Positions 8,076 through 15,315 are shown, counted from the stretch's first letter. The stretch is DNA of 25,717 nt from UBA6181 sp016934015 (GCA_036584525.1 JAZHDG010000022.1:1-25717), one strand, 5' to 3'. A program made the numbers and translations. The notes: a model not told the origin generated them from the letters alone.

Positions 8076-8104
8076 TTTACATTCATTAAGGCTTTCATTA
8101 TAAT
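8076..8104 (+). promoter_or_regulatory. Promoter of serS
   Basis: TTTACA (8076-8081), 17-base spacer, TATAAT (8099-8104). It would start RNA near 8111, giving a leader of about 230 bases that contains the T-box. It is one of the few promoters here without TG before the -10, and it has one of the best -35 boxes. Confidence 0.8.
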
Positions 8105-8149
8105 AAAGATAACACGAGCATAAGAGCATAGTAATTTGACTTTTGCATG

Positions 8150-8326
8150 AAAAAGAGACATCACATAAGGTGAAAGTGATGATGCATATCAAATGAATCC
8201 ACTCTTTAGTGGCGCTAATCACGTCCGCTATCCAGCGTTAAAGGATTTTGAGGGCTAGGGATTCCTAGAACTAAGGTGGTACCGCGATGATTCGTCCTTA
8301 GATTTTTATCTAAGGACTTTTATTTT
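8150..8326 (+). ncRNA. T-box leader with serine specifier, controlling serS
   Basis: T-box leaders read the charging state of a tRNA and let transcription continue when it is uncharged. The T-box core AAGGTGGTACCGCG is at 8273-8286. The terminator stem is GTCCTTAG (8294-8301) with CTAAGGAC (8310-8317), then TTTTATTTT; the competing antiterminator pairs CTAAGG (8271-8276) with the 5' terminator arm. Stem III is CTAGG-GATT-CCTAG near 8255-8268. Stem I appears short: basal pairing AAAGAG (8152-8157) with CTCTTT (8202-8207), and apical pairing CATCAC (8159-8164) with GTGATG (8176-8181) around a loop holding GGTG. The likely specifier is TCC at 8198-8200 (GAATCCA), a serine codon, matching the gene downstream. 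Confidence 0.92.
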
Positions 8327-8342
8327 GATAGGAGGAATAACA

Positions 8343-9620
8343 ATGTTAGATTTAAAATGGTTAACGGAAAATATGGATGAGGCCATCCAAAGACTTGAAA
8401 CAAGACAAGGTGATTTTTCATTTGTTAGAGAACTTTCGTCACTTCAGAACACAAGAAAAGATAAAATTGCTGAAGTTGAACAATTAAAAGCTTTTCGAAA
8501 TGAACAATCAAAGAAAATTGGTGAACTCAAGCGACAAAAGCTGGATGCGAATGATATTTTGAATGAAGTTGCTCATATTGGTGACGAAATTAAAGTGCTT
8601 GATGAAGAACTTCAAAGCATTGAAACAAAAATTTTTGATATACTTTCTATCATCCCCAATATTCCACATGAAAGTGTGCCAATTGGGAAAGATGATAAAG
8701 ATAATGAAGTCATTCGTATTGTTGGAAAACCTAAAGAATTTTCATTTAAAGTAAAAGATCATGTTGAACTCGGTGAAAAATTAAATATCCTAGATTTTGA
8801 ACGTGCAGCGAAAATAACCGGCGCTAGATTTGTTGTTGATAAAGGATTAGGGGCACGTTTAGAAAGATCTTTAATCCAATTTATGATGGATTTACATGCA
8901 CATGAGCATGGATACACTGAAATAATCCCACCTTTTATTGTCAATGAGAAAAGTATGTTTTCAACAGGACAATTTCCTAAGTTTAAAGATGACGCATTTC
9001 GTGTTGGTTCAGATGAGAACAATTGGTATTTAAACCCTACAGCCGAAGTTCCCACGATCAATTTATATCGAGACGAAATTATTGATGGTGATTCATTACC
9101 TTTTCGTTATTGTGCATTCACAACAGCTTTTAGAGCCGAAGCAGGATCTGCCGGAAGGGACACGAGGGGTATTTTAAGACAACATCAGTTTAATAAGGTT
9201 GAACTTATTAAGTTTACAAAACCAGAAAACTCTTACGATGAACTTGAAGCGATGTTATTAAACTCTGAAGAAGTATTAAAACGATTAGAATTACCTTATC
9301 GTGTTGTTTGTTTATCAACTGGCGATATGGGTTTTGGAATGGCAAAAACATATGATATTGAAGTTTGGTTACCTGGCCAAAATATGTATCGTGAAATTGG
9401 ATCAATCTCAAATGCGGAAGATTTTCAAGCAAGACGAGCAAATATACGATTTAAACGTACAAAAGACAGTAAAACCGAATATGTCCATACACTCAATGGT
9501 TCTGGATTAGCCGTTGGCAGAACAATGATTGCGATTATCGAAAATTATCAAAATGAAGACGGTTCAATTACGGTACCAAAGGCGTTAATTCCTTACATGA
9601 AAGTTAATGTCATTGAATAA
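8343..9620 (+). CDS. serS: Seryl-tRNA synthetase
   Basis: Class II synthetase that charges tRNA-Ser (and tRNA-Sec where present) in the cytoplasm; 425 residues, the normal size. The N-terminal part (about 25-105) is the long antiparallel coiled coil that holds the tRNA variable arm, rich in Glu, Lys and Leu. The serine-site TAE signature is in NPTAEVPTINLYRDE. Motif 2 is FRAEAGSAGRDTRG (about 263-276) and motif 3 is GSGLAVGRTMIAIIENY (about 385-401). ATG at 8343 is chosen because AGGAGG at 8330-8335 lies seven bases before it; an in-frame TTG at 8325 falls inside the T-box terminator tail. Control is through the T-box upstream. No clear terminator follows directly, unless the hairpins at 9669-9739 serve. 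Confidence 0.97.
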   Translation: MLDLKWLTENMDEAIQRLETRQGDFSFVRELSSLQNTRKDKIAEVEQLKAFRNEQSKKIGELKRQKLDANDILNEVAHIGDEIKVLDEELQSIETKIFDILSIIPNIPHESVPIGKDDKDNEVIRIVGKPKEFSFKVKDHVELGEKLNILDFERAAKITGARFVVDKGLGARLERSLIQFMMDLHAHEHGYTEIIPPFIVNEKSMFSTGQFPKFKDDAFRVGSDENNWYLNPTAEVPTINLYRDEIIDGDSLPFRYCAFTTAFRAEAGSAGRDTRGILRQHQFNKVELIKFTKPENSYDELEAMLLNSEEVLKRLELPYRVVCLSTGDMGFGMAKTYDIEVWLPGQNMYREIGSISNAEDFQARRANIRFKRTKDSKTEYVHTLNGSGLAVGRTMIAIIENYQNEDGSITVPKALIPYMKVNVIE

Positions 9621-9643
9621 CACAATTTCACATTAAAAATACA

Positions 9644-9671
9644 TTGACATCCCATACTCTTTTGTTAGAAT
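9644..9671 (+). promoter_or_regulatory. Upstream promoter (P1) of the two-component operon
   Basis: Perfect -35 TTGACA (9644-9649), 16-base spacer and extended -10 TGTTAGAAT (9663-9671). It is the strongest-looking promoter of the window and lies 24 bases after the serS stop. RNA starting near 9678 must pass a second promoter and the 9714-9739 hairpin before reaching the regulator gene. Confidence 0.75.
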
Positions 9672-9699
9672 AAGGGTACTTCAATTTTTCTCCCTTATT
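9669..9699 (+). repeat. Inverted repeat AATAAGGG/CCCTTATT overlapping P1
   Basis: A perfect 8-base inverted repeat, AATAAGGG (9669-9676) and CCCTTATT (9692-9699), with a 15-base loop. Its left arm covers the end of the P1 -10 box. It could be an operator or a weak terminator of serS. It shares the outer bases AATAAG/CTTATT with the next hairpin. Confidence 0.6.
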
Positions 9700-9707
9700 T
9701 CTCTATA

Positions 9708-9716
9708 TGGTATAAT
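9708..9716 (+). promoter_or_regulatory. Second promoter (P2) of the two-component operon
   Basis: TGGTATAAT at 9708-9716 is a perfect extended -10, but no -35 is visible. It would start RNA near 9723, inside the following hairpin. Confidence 0.65.
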
Positions 9717-9739
9717 AAGTGTGCTCAAGCGCACTTATT
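9714..9739 (+). terminator. Terminator-like hairpin overlapping P2
   Basis: AATAAGTGTGC (9714-9724), loop TCAA, GCGCACTTATT (9729-9739): 11 pairs including one G-U, followed by TTTCTTT. It looks like an intrinsic terminator for RNA coming from serS or P1, yet its left arm begins in the P2 -10 box. It is therefore either a serS terminator fused to a promoter, or an attenuator in the P1 transcript. Confidence 0.6.
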
Positions 9740-9760
9740 TTCTTTAAAAAGGTGGTTAAT

Positions 9761-10414
9761 ATGCGTATATATTATGTCGAAGATGAAAAAGATCTCGCAG
9801 AGATTATTCGGAAATATTTAAATCGTGAAGGTTATGAAACGACGGTTTTCAATGATGGGGAATCCGCAATGGAACACATCAAAGATACAGTGGATTTGTG
9901 GATTCTAGATATCATGCTTACTGGTGAAGTCAGTGGCTATGATCTGATTAAAGCTTTAAAGGAAAACCACTCTTCAGCAGCGGTTATTTTCACATCTGCA
10001 AGAGACCAAGACTTGGATAAGATCATGGGACTTGAACTTGGTAGTGACGATTATTTAGCGAAGCCATATTCACCTAGAGAGTTAATATTAAGAGTTAAAG
10101 CTGTTTTAAGAAGAACATCCACGAATGAGAAAGATTTAATGACTTATGGTCCTTATGAAATTAATTTGACGAAGCGTGAGATTCGCGTTGGACAAGAAAT
10201 GATTGATCTAACAAATAAGGAATTTGAACTTTTACTATTTTTCATGAAAAATATCAATACCGCCTTCCAAAGGGAAGACATATTAGAACATGTTTGGGGT
10301 AAAACATACTATGGTAGCGATCGTGTCGTCGATGATTTATTACGTCGGTTACGCCATAAAATGCCTGAATTAAAAATTGAAACGATCTATGGATATGGTT
10401 ACCGATTATTATGA
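9761..10414 (+). CDS. OmpR/PhoB-family response regulator
   Basis: Cytoplasmic DNA-binding regulator of 217 residues, phosphorylated by the kinase encoded next. The receiver domain (about 1-112) shows the acidic pair Glu7-Asp8 (YVEDE), phospho-acceptor Asp50 (ILDIML), Ser79 (FTSAR) and Lys101 (LAKPY). The C-terminal winged helix (about 122-217) has the LTNKEFELLLFFM helix, the VVDDLLRRLRHK recognition helix and the IYGYGYRL wing. ATG at 9761 is chosen because AAAGGTGG at 9747-9754 stands just before it; an in-frame upstream start would lie inside the hairpin. The stop overlaps the kinase start as ATGA. Targets are unknown; the inverted repeats just upstream could be its own operators, which is speculation. 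Confidence 0.94.
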   Translation: MRIYYVEDEKDLAEIIRKYLNREGYETTVFNDGESAMEHIKDTVDLWILDIMLTGEVSGYDLIKALKENHSSAAVIFTSARDQDLDKIMGLELGSDDYLAKPYSPRELILRVKAVLRRTSTNEKDLMTYGPYEINLTKREIRVGQEMIDLTNKEFELLLFFMKNINTAFQREDILEHVWGKTYYGSDRVVDDLLRRLRHKMPELKIETIYGYGYRLL

Positions 10415-11673
10415 AAGAAATGAAACTCACAACCCAATTGAATATCATTTTTACGGTTGTGACGCTATTAACAAGCTTCATTTTTTTAGTTGCTTTGAAT
10501 CGAGTATTTGATGCATTTAGAGTTGAGCAAAATGAACAACAGTTTGAGTTTTATTATGAAAACTTATTCAGAAATTATGAAACTCCTCCTGATAGTCTTT
10601 ACAATGGATTTGTGATTGCTAAAAATGGTAATGTTATATCATCTGATAATTTAGAAATTTTAGATGGCAAATTTACTGAAAATGATTTACTAGAGATGTT
10701 TTCACATACATCGCTTGTCTACACACGAAGAGAAGTCATTGAGCATGAAACATTTTATTTTAGAGTGAATCGAAAAGTTGATGGAACAATGATTGTAGCA
10801 TTTACCGGCGAAGACTATTTATCTGTTGTCGGAAGATCTTTTAATTTAATCGTTCGAATTAGTTTTATTGCACTCGTATTATTGGGTAATTTAATCATTC
10901 TTATTTGGTCCAGAATTACAGTAGAGCGTGTAAAAAGATTAAAAGGCGAAATCGAGCGTATGACATTGAATGGCTACAAAGTACCAATCGAAGTTGATGG
11001 AAATGATGAAATTACAGATCTCTCGATGACTATCGAAAAAATGAGACGTGAGATTCAATCGAGTGAAAAGACAAAACAGGAAATGCTACAAAATATATCC
11101 CATGATTTTAAAACACCGATTGCAGTGATTCAATCCTATGCTGAAGCTATTTATGATGGTGTTTCAGATAGAGATGAAGCATCGGTGATTATTAAGCAAA
11201 CCGAATTATTAAATGTTAAGGTAAAACAACTCTTAGAATTAAATAAACTTGAATATTTAAAGGATCAAAACGAATTTGAAGATGTTTCAATCAAAGAAAT
11301 TATTCAAAACATTGTTGATAATCATAAATATCGAACAGAACTCAACTGGGAAGTAACATTAGATGATTCAATATACTATGGTGTGAAAGAAAACTTTTAT
11401 ACAGCGTTTAATAATATTGTTGATAATGCCATAAGATATGCTAAATCTAAAATTGAAATCAAGCTAAAAAATAAAAAACTCACCTTCTACAATGATGGTG
11501 AGCCAATTAATCAAAAATTTATTGATGAGTTGTTTAAGCCTTATGAAAAAGGTAAAAAAGGTGAGTTTGGATTAGGAATGAGCATTGCTCAAAAAACATG
11601 CTCACATTTTAATCTCATACTAAAAGTCGATAACATTAATGATGGTGTAATGTTTACGATAGAGCCGATGTAA
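10411..11673 (+). CDS. Membrane sensor histidine kinase
   Basis: Partner of the response regulator encoded just before it, with a 4-base ATGA overlap. The 420 residues show membrane segment 1 (about 9-30), an extracytoplasmic sensor region of about 115 residues (31-145), membrane segment 2 (about 146-168), a HAMP-like linker (about 169-222) and the dimerisation domain with His231 in ISHDFKTP. The ATPase domain has the N box NNIVDNAIRYAK (Asn335, Asn339), the G1 box FYNDGEP (about 359-365) and GEFGLGMSIAQK for the ATP lid and G2. The sensor region matches nothing I know, so the signal is unknown. The last codons overlap the convergent HIT gene by 20 bases and carry a terminator stem. Confidence 0.93.
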   Translation: MKEMKLTTQLNIIFTVVTLLTSFIFLVALNRVFDAFRVEQNEQQFEFYYENLFRNYETPPDSLYNGFVIAKNGNVISSDNLEILDGKFTENDLLEMFSHTSLVYTRREVIEHETFYFRVNRKVDGTMIVAFTGEDYLSVVGRSFNLIVRISFIALVLLGNLIILIWSRITVERVKRLKGEIERMTLNGYKVPIEVDGNDEITDLSMTIEKMRREIQSSEKTKQEMLQNISHDFKTPIAVIQSYAEAIYDGVSDRDEASVIIKQTELLNVKVKQLLELNKLEYLKDQNEFEDVSIKEIIQNIVDNHKYRTELNWEVTLDDSIYYGVKENFYTAFNNIVDNAIRYAKSKIEIKLKNKKLTFYNDGEPINQKFIDELFKPYEKGKKGEFGLGMSIAQKTCSHFNLILKVDNINDGVMFTIEPM

Positions 11674-12070
11674 TTTGTTCGGCTCTTTTTTTATATTCCT
11701 CTTGATTTAATTCATCCATATGGTTTGTAAAACGAATGTGAATGTCGTTATTTTCATATCTTGGAATCAAATGCATATGAAAGTGAAAAACGCTTTGTCC
11801 TGCGATTTCGCCGTTATTATTTAAAAGATTTAAACCAAGCGGATTAAATGCTTTTTTTATTGCTTTTGCAAGTTTTATTGAAACATTCATGACATGTGAT
11901 GCAAGTTCCTCAGGCATTTCAAAAAGATTTGGATAGGCTTCTTTGGGAACCACTAAAGTATGGCCTTTGGTGGCTTGTGAAATATCTAAAAATGCAATCA
12001 CTTTTTCATCTTCATATACGATGTACGCAGGAATTTCTCGTTCAATAATGCGTGTAAAAATACTCTTCAT
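11654..12070 (-). CDS. HIT-family nucleotide-binding hydrolase
   Basis: Histidine-triad protein, probably a cytoplasmic nucleoside phosphoramidase or dinucleoside polyphosphate hydrolase (Hint/HinT branch; Bacillus Hit is a close type). It has 138-139 residues with the family order: IIEREIPAYIVYEDE near the N-terminus, the DISQATKGHTLVVPK strand-turn, LLNNNGEIAGQSVFHFHMH, and the catalytic triad HFHMHLIPR near residues 96-104. There are two adjacent ATG codons, at 12073 and 12070. The ribosome site AGAGGTG (minus strand of 12076-12082) is very close to the first, so I prefer 12070. The gene converges on the kinase gene with 20 bases of overlap and diverges from pduL. I see no terminator of its own, so its RNA may run antisense into the kinase gene. 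Confidence 0.93.
   Translation of the reverse strand: MKSIFTRIIEREIPAYIVYEDEKVIAFLDISQATKGHTLVVPKEAYPNLFEMPEELASHVMNVSIKLAKAIKKAFNPLGLNLLNNNGEIAGQSVFHFHMHLIPRYENNDIHIRFTNHMDELNQEEYKKRAEQITSALS
11661..11692 (+). terminator. Intrinsic terminator of the two-component operon, inside the HIT gene end
   Basis: AGAGCCGA (11661-11668) pairs with TCGGCTCT (11679-11686), followed by T through 11692. The kinase stop codon (11671-11673) sits in the loop. The left part also encodes the C-terminus of the HIT protein on the other strand. Confidence 0.85.
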
Positions 12071-12094
12071 CATAACACCTCTCTTTTCAAATTT

Positions 12095-12103
12095 ATTCTA
12101 TCA
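12095..12103 (-). promoter_or_regulatory. Extended -10 promoter of the HIT gene
   Basis: On the minus strand TGATAGAAT (12103-12095) lies about 22 bases before the ATG. It is directly adjacent to the -35 of the divergent pduL promoter, so the two promoters share one 50-base region. Confidence 0.6.
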
Positions 12104-12111
12104 TACTAAGA

Positions 12112-12140
12112 TTGAAATGAGGGGGTTTAAATGATATAAT
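12112..12140 (+). promoter_or_regulatory. Promoter of pduL
   Basis: TTGAAA (12112-12117), 17-base spacer, TATAAT (12135-12140) with TG at 12132-12133. The -10 box lies in an inverted repeat AAATGA (12129-12134) / TCATTT (12140-12145), which could be an operator. The ribosome site AGGAGG is just before the ATG at 12168. Confidence 0.8.
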
Positions 12141-12167
12141 CATTTCGTATGTAGGAGGAGTAAAAAC

Positions 12168-12758
12168 ATGAAAAAAATACCAGTCGGCATTTCAGGCCGG
12201 CATCTACACTTAACAAAAGAGCATCTTGAAATCCTTTTTGGTGAAGGCTATCAATTAACAGTTTTGAAAGATTTGAGCCAACCAGGACAATATGCAGCAA
12301 ACGAAAAAGTTGATATTTTAAGTCCTCAAGGGAATTTATTAGCAGGCGTTCGTATTTTAGGACCTGTTCGTCCAGAATCACAGGTTGAAATTTCTAAGAG
12401 TGATGCTATTCGTTTTAAATTTGTTGCACCCGTAAGATCATCTGGTAATGTTAAAGGATCTGGAGCGTGTACATTGATTGGTCCCAAAGGAAAAGTTGAA
12501 CTAAAAGAAGGCGTGATTATTGCGGATCGCCATATCCATTTTTCTGATGTGGAAGCCAAGGAATTTGGTGTAACAGATCGTCAAATGGTAAGCATTCGTA
12601 TTTATGGAGAAAAACCAGGCATTCTGGATAATGTTTTATGTCGTGTTAGCCCCAAATTTAAATTAGATTGTCATTTAGATACTGATGATGGAAGTGCCTT
12701 TATGTTAAATACAGGCGATTTCGTTGAACTTATAAAATCATACACCATTCAAGCATAG
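12168..12758 (+). CDS. pduL: Phosphate acyl/acetyltransferase, PduL type
   Basis: Interconverts acetyl-CoA (or propionyl-CoA) and acyl phosphate, the first step of ATP formation through acetate kinase. PduL is unrelated in sequence to Pta and stands in for it in some Firmicutes. The 196 residues contain both zinc-binding histidine pairs: GRHLHL (His12, His14) and DRHIHF (His122, His124), each opening one half of the duplicated beta-barrel. The C-terminus has CHLDTDDGSAF, also typical. There is no N-terminal encapsulation peptide and no microcompartment gene nearby, so the role is housekeeping acetate metabolism, by inference. It has its own promoter, shared in space with the divergent HIT gene, and its own terminator. 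Confidence 0.93.
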   Translation: MKKIPVGISGRHLHLTKEHLEILFGEGYQLTVLKDLSQPGQYAANEKVDILSPQGNLLAGVRILGPVRPESQVEISKSDAIRFKFVAPVRSSGNVKGSGACTLIGPKGKVELKEGVIIADRHIHFSDVEAKEFGVTDRQMVSIRIYGEKPGILDNVLCRVSPKFKLDCHLDTDDGSAFMLNTGDFVELIKSYTIQA

Positions 12759-12778
12759 TGCCTTTTTGGCACTTTTTT
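12757..12778 (+). terminator. Intrinsic terminator after pduL
   Basis: AGTGCC-TTTTT-GGCACT followed by T through 12778. It starts on the pduL stop codon (12756-12758). The ribosome site of the next gene (12783-12789) begins four bases after the T tract, and no promoter is visible between them. Confidence 0.9.
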
Positions 12779-12794
12779 GACCAAGGAGGTTGCG

Positions 12795-14003
12795 ATGTAT
12801 AAAAAACTCGAAAGGTCACAAGTATTTAAAGATCCTTTGTATGGATATATTCAAGTCGATAGCGAAATCATTTTAGATCTTATTAATACGAGTGTATTTC
12901 AAAGATTAAGAAGAATTAGACAATTATCAGGCGTGCATATGGTTTTTCATGGTGCCGAGCATACAAGATTTAGCCATAGTCTTGGTGTTTATAATGTTGC
13001 ATATCGATTTTTAAGTGTTCCTGATATTCAAGAAGTGTTAGATGAACGAAAAAAGATGCTATTTTTATGCGCTGCATTACTACATGACATCGGGCATGGT
13101 GCTTATTCACATGCTTTTGAAGATGTTTTTGGTGTAAATCATGAACATATAGGTGCGAGCTTAATTTTTAATCATGAAGAATTAACTAAAATTTTTGATA
13201 CAATTGATGCTGATTTTAAATCTGATTTATCATCAATATTACTCAAATCGAAAAAATTTCCAATTATTGAGCAACTGATCTCAAGTCAACTTGATGTTGA
13301 TCGCTTAGATTATTTGGAAAGAGATGCTTATTTCACTGGTGCTGCTTATGGTCACATTGATTTAGATAGATTAATCCGTGTTTTTAATATAAAAAATGGA
13401 CAAGTTGTTTTTAAAATCTCAGGTATTCATGCCATTGAGAACTATTTAATTAGCAGATATCACATGTACTGGCAAGTCTATTATCATCCAGTCGCGAGAG
13501 CATATGAAGTCATTCTAGAAAATATTTATCGACGTGTTAAAGATTTACTTAAAAAAAATTATCCATTTGAAGCCAATGTGATACCACTTAAAAAGGTTAT
13601 CGAAAATCCGAATGATATTGAACATTTCTTAGAAATCGATGATTACTACATCAATGGCTTGATTCAGGGATTTAGAAAAACAAAAGATTCAATTTTAAGA
13701 GCACTATCAGATGATTTTTTAAATCGTCACATTTGGGGTTACATAGATTGTTCAGTTGAAAATCAAAATAAAATTGATGAGATTTTATCAACGTATAGTG
13801 ATGAAGAAAAACCATATTACCATGCGTTTAGAAGTGTTGAAAATAGTACATATAAAGATGATGATGTGAGCTTTGGTGAAGAGATTTATATTCTCTTAGA
13901 AAATGGCGAAGTTTCGACCTTGAAAAAACAATCAGCAATCATTGAAAGTCTCATGAAAAGTGGTACAAAATCTGATGATAAATTCTTCTACAGAAAAAAA
14001 TGA
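12795..14003 (+). CDS. HD-superfamily phosphohydrolase (YwfO-like, probable dNTP triphosphohydrolase)
   Basis: Soluble metal-dependent phosphohydrolase, 402 residues. The HD domain shows HTRFSHSLGV (His56, His61), LLHDIGHGAYSHAFE (His97-Asp98) and QLDVDRLDYLERDAYFTG (about 165-185), the pattern of the SamHD1/dGTPase-like branch to which Bacillus YwfO and a characterised Enterococcus dNTPase belong. The substrate here is inferred. ATG at 12795 is taken because a perfect AAGGAGG lies five bases before it; an in-frame TTG at 12777 is in the pduL terminator. The stop overlaps rnmV as ATGA, and the gene leads a tightly packed set with rnmV, rsmA and ispE. Its own promoter is not evident: RNA must come by read-through of the pduL terminator or from inside pduL. 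Confidence 0.9.
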   Translation: MYKKLERSQVFKDPLYGYIQVDSEIILDLINTSVFQRLRRIRQLSGVHMVFHGAEHTRFSHSLGVYNVAYRFLSVPDIQEVLDERKKMLFLCAALLHDIGHGAYSHAFEDVFGVNHEHIGASLIFNHEELTKIFDTIDADFKSDLSSILLKSKKFPIIEQLISSQLDVDRLDYLERDAYFTGAAYGHIDLDRLIRVFNIKNGQVVFKISGIHAIENYLISRYHMYWQVYYHPVARAYEVILENIYRRVKDLLKKNYPFEANVIPLKKVIENPNDIEHFLEIDDYYINGLIQGFRKTKDSILRALSDDFLNRHIWGYIDCSVENQNKIDEILSTYSDEEKPYYHAFRSVENSTYKDDDVSFGEEIYILLENGEVSTLKKQSAIIESLMKSGTKSDDKFFYRKK

Positions 14004-14533
14004 AGCCACAAGTTATTGTTGTTGAAGGATCTCATGATTTAAATAAAATCAGAAGTATCTATCCGGATATTTTAGTGATGACAACTCAAGGTAGTGCTAT
14101 TGAAACTGAGGTTCTTGAACAATTAAAAAACTTATCAAAAACCCATGAGATAATTTTGTTTCTTGATCCCGATCATGCTGGTGAGCGTATCCGAAGAATT
14201 ATTTCAACATACATTGGAAACGTGAAGCATGCATTTCTTTCTCGTGAAGATTCCTTTAGTAAAAATCAAAAAAAGGTCGGAATTGAACACGCATCCCAAA
14301 ATGCAATAAAAAAAGCTCTGAGTGAACTTCGTGTTGAATACGACTATATTAAAAGTGATGTTGATTTCGCATTTCTATACGAAATGGGACTTATTGGTCA
14401 AAAACATAGTCAACAAAAAAGAAATGATCTTGCGAAAGCCTTAAATTTAGGGCATGTAAATGGTAAGACGTTACTATATAGAATTCAAAGGTTTCAAATT
14501 ACGCGTCAACAAATTATCGAGGTATTGAAGTGA
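14000..14533 (+). CDS. rnmV: Ribonuclease M5
   Basis: Cleaves 5S rRNA precursor at both sides to give mature 5S rRNA, normally with ribosomal protein L18. The 177 residues are a TOPRIM domain plus a short C-terminal helical part, the family size. Catalytic Glu9 is in VVEGSHD, and the second acidic motif FLDPDHAGERIRR gives Asp56 and Asp58. The motif SREDSFSKNQKKVGIEHAS, common to RNase M5, is also present. It begins on the ATGA overlap with the HD gene and ends on a GTGA overlap with rsmA. The rnmV-rsmA pairing is conserved across Firmicutes and joins two rRNA maturation steps. Confidence 0.95.
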   Translation: MKPQVIVVEGSHDLNKIRSIYPDILVMTTQGSAIETEVLEQLKNLSKTHEIILFLDPDHAGERIRRIISTYIGNVKHAFLSREDSFSKNQKKVGIEHASQNAIKKALSELRVEYDYIKSDVDFAFLYEMGLIGQKHSQQKRNDLAKALNLGHVNGKTLLYRIQRFQITRQQIIEVLK

Positions 14534-15315
14534 ATCATCAACCAAAGAAAAAATTTGGACAAAACTTTTTAAGAGACAAAAATCTTTTACAAAAAATAGT
14601 CCGTGAATCTTACATAGACAATCAACATGTGATTGAAATTGGTCCAGGGCAAGGTGCTCTCACTTCTTTTTTGGCTGAAAAAGCTAAATCAGTCACAGCC
14701 TATGAAATTGATGAATCATTAAAACCAATATTATCCGAACTCGAATCTAAATATCCAAATCTAAAGGTTATTTATGGTGATTTTCTAGAATTAGAACTTA
14801 AAAATGATCAGGAATACCATGTGGTTGCGAATATACCATATAATATTACATCTCTAATTTTATTTAAGATTTTGGAATCTAAAAACATAAAAACATCATC
14901 GATTATGATTCAAAAAGAAGTTGCTGACCGGTTACTCGCGAAACCAGGAACAAAAGATTATAACGCATTATCCATATTATTACAAATTGAAGCCAAGGCA
15001 TTCAAAATGGTAGATGTAAAACGTCAAATGTTTTATCCGATACCCAACGTAGATAGTGTGGTCATTCGCATTGAAAAGTTTTCTAAACCAATCATATCAG
15101 AAGAACTTATGCCATTTTTGAGAAAAATGGTTAAAGAAGCATTTCGCCAAAAGCGTAAAACACTTGTCAATAATTGGCATGAAGCATATCACATAGAGAA
15201 AAAAGATTTAATTGATTTTCTGATTGAACAGGGTATAGACCCTTATGCAAGAGCCGAAAGTTTATCCATTGATACATTTCTGAAATTACGGGAGGTATGG
15301 CCATATGATTGTTGA
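14530..15315 (+). CDS. rsmA: 16S rRNA (adenine-N6,N6)-dimethyltransferase
   Basis: Dimethylates two neighbouring adenines in the 3' terminal hairpin of 16S rRNA late in small-subunit assembly; loss gives kasugamycin resistance. It has 261 residues. The start is GTG at 14530, in a GTGA overlap with the rnmV stop. The N-terminal signature KKFGQNFL is followed by the SAM-binding IEIGPGQGALT, the acidic loop YEIDESL and the catalytic NIPY motif (Asn101-Tyr104, VANIPYNIT). The C-terminal rRNA-binding segment includes FRQKRKTLVNN. No ribosome site is obvious, so translation is probably coupled to rnmV. The next gene, ispE, overlaps it by 11 bases. Confidence 0.96.
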   Translation: MNHQPKKKFGQNFLRDKNLLQKIVRESYIDNQHVIEIGPGQGALTSFLAEKAKSVTAYEIDESLKPILSELESKYPNLKVIYGDFLELELKNDQEYHVVANIPYNITSLILFKILESKNIKTSSIMIQKEVADRLLAKPGTKDYNALSILLQIEAKAFKMVDVKRQMFYPIPNVDSVVIRIEKFSKPIISEELMPFLRKMVKEAFRQKRKTLVNNWHEAYHIEKKDLIDFLIEQGIDPYARAESLSIDTFLKLREVWPYDC

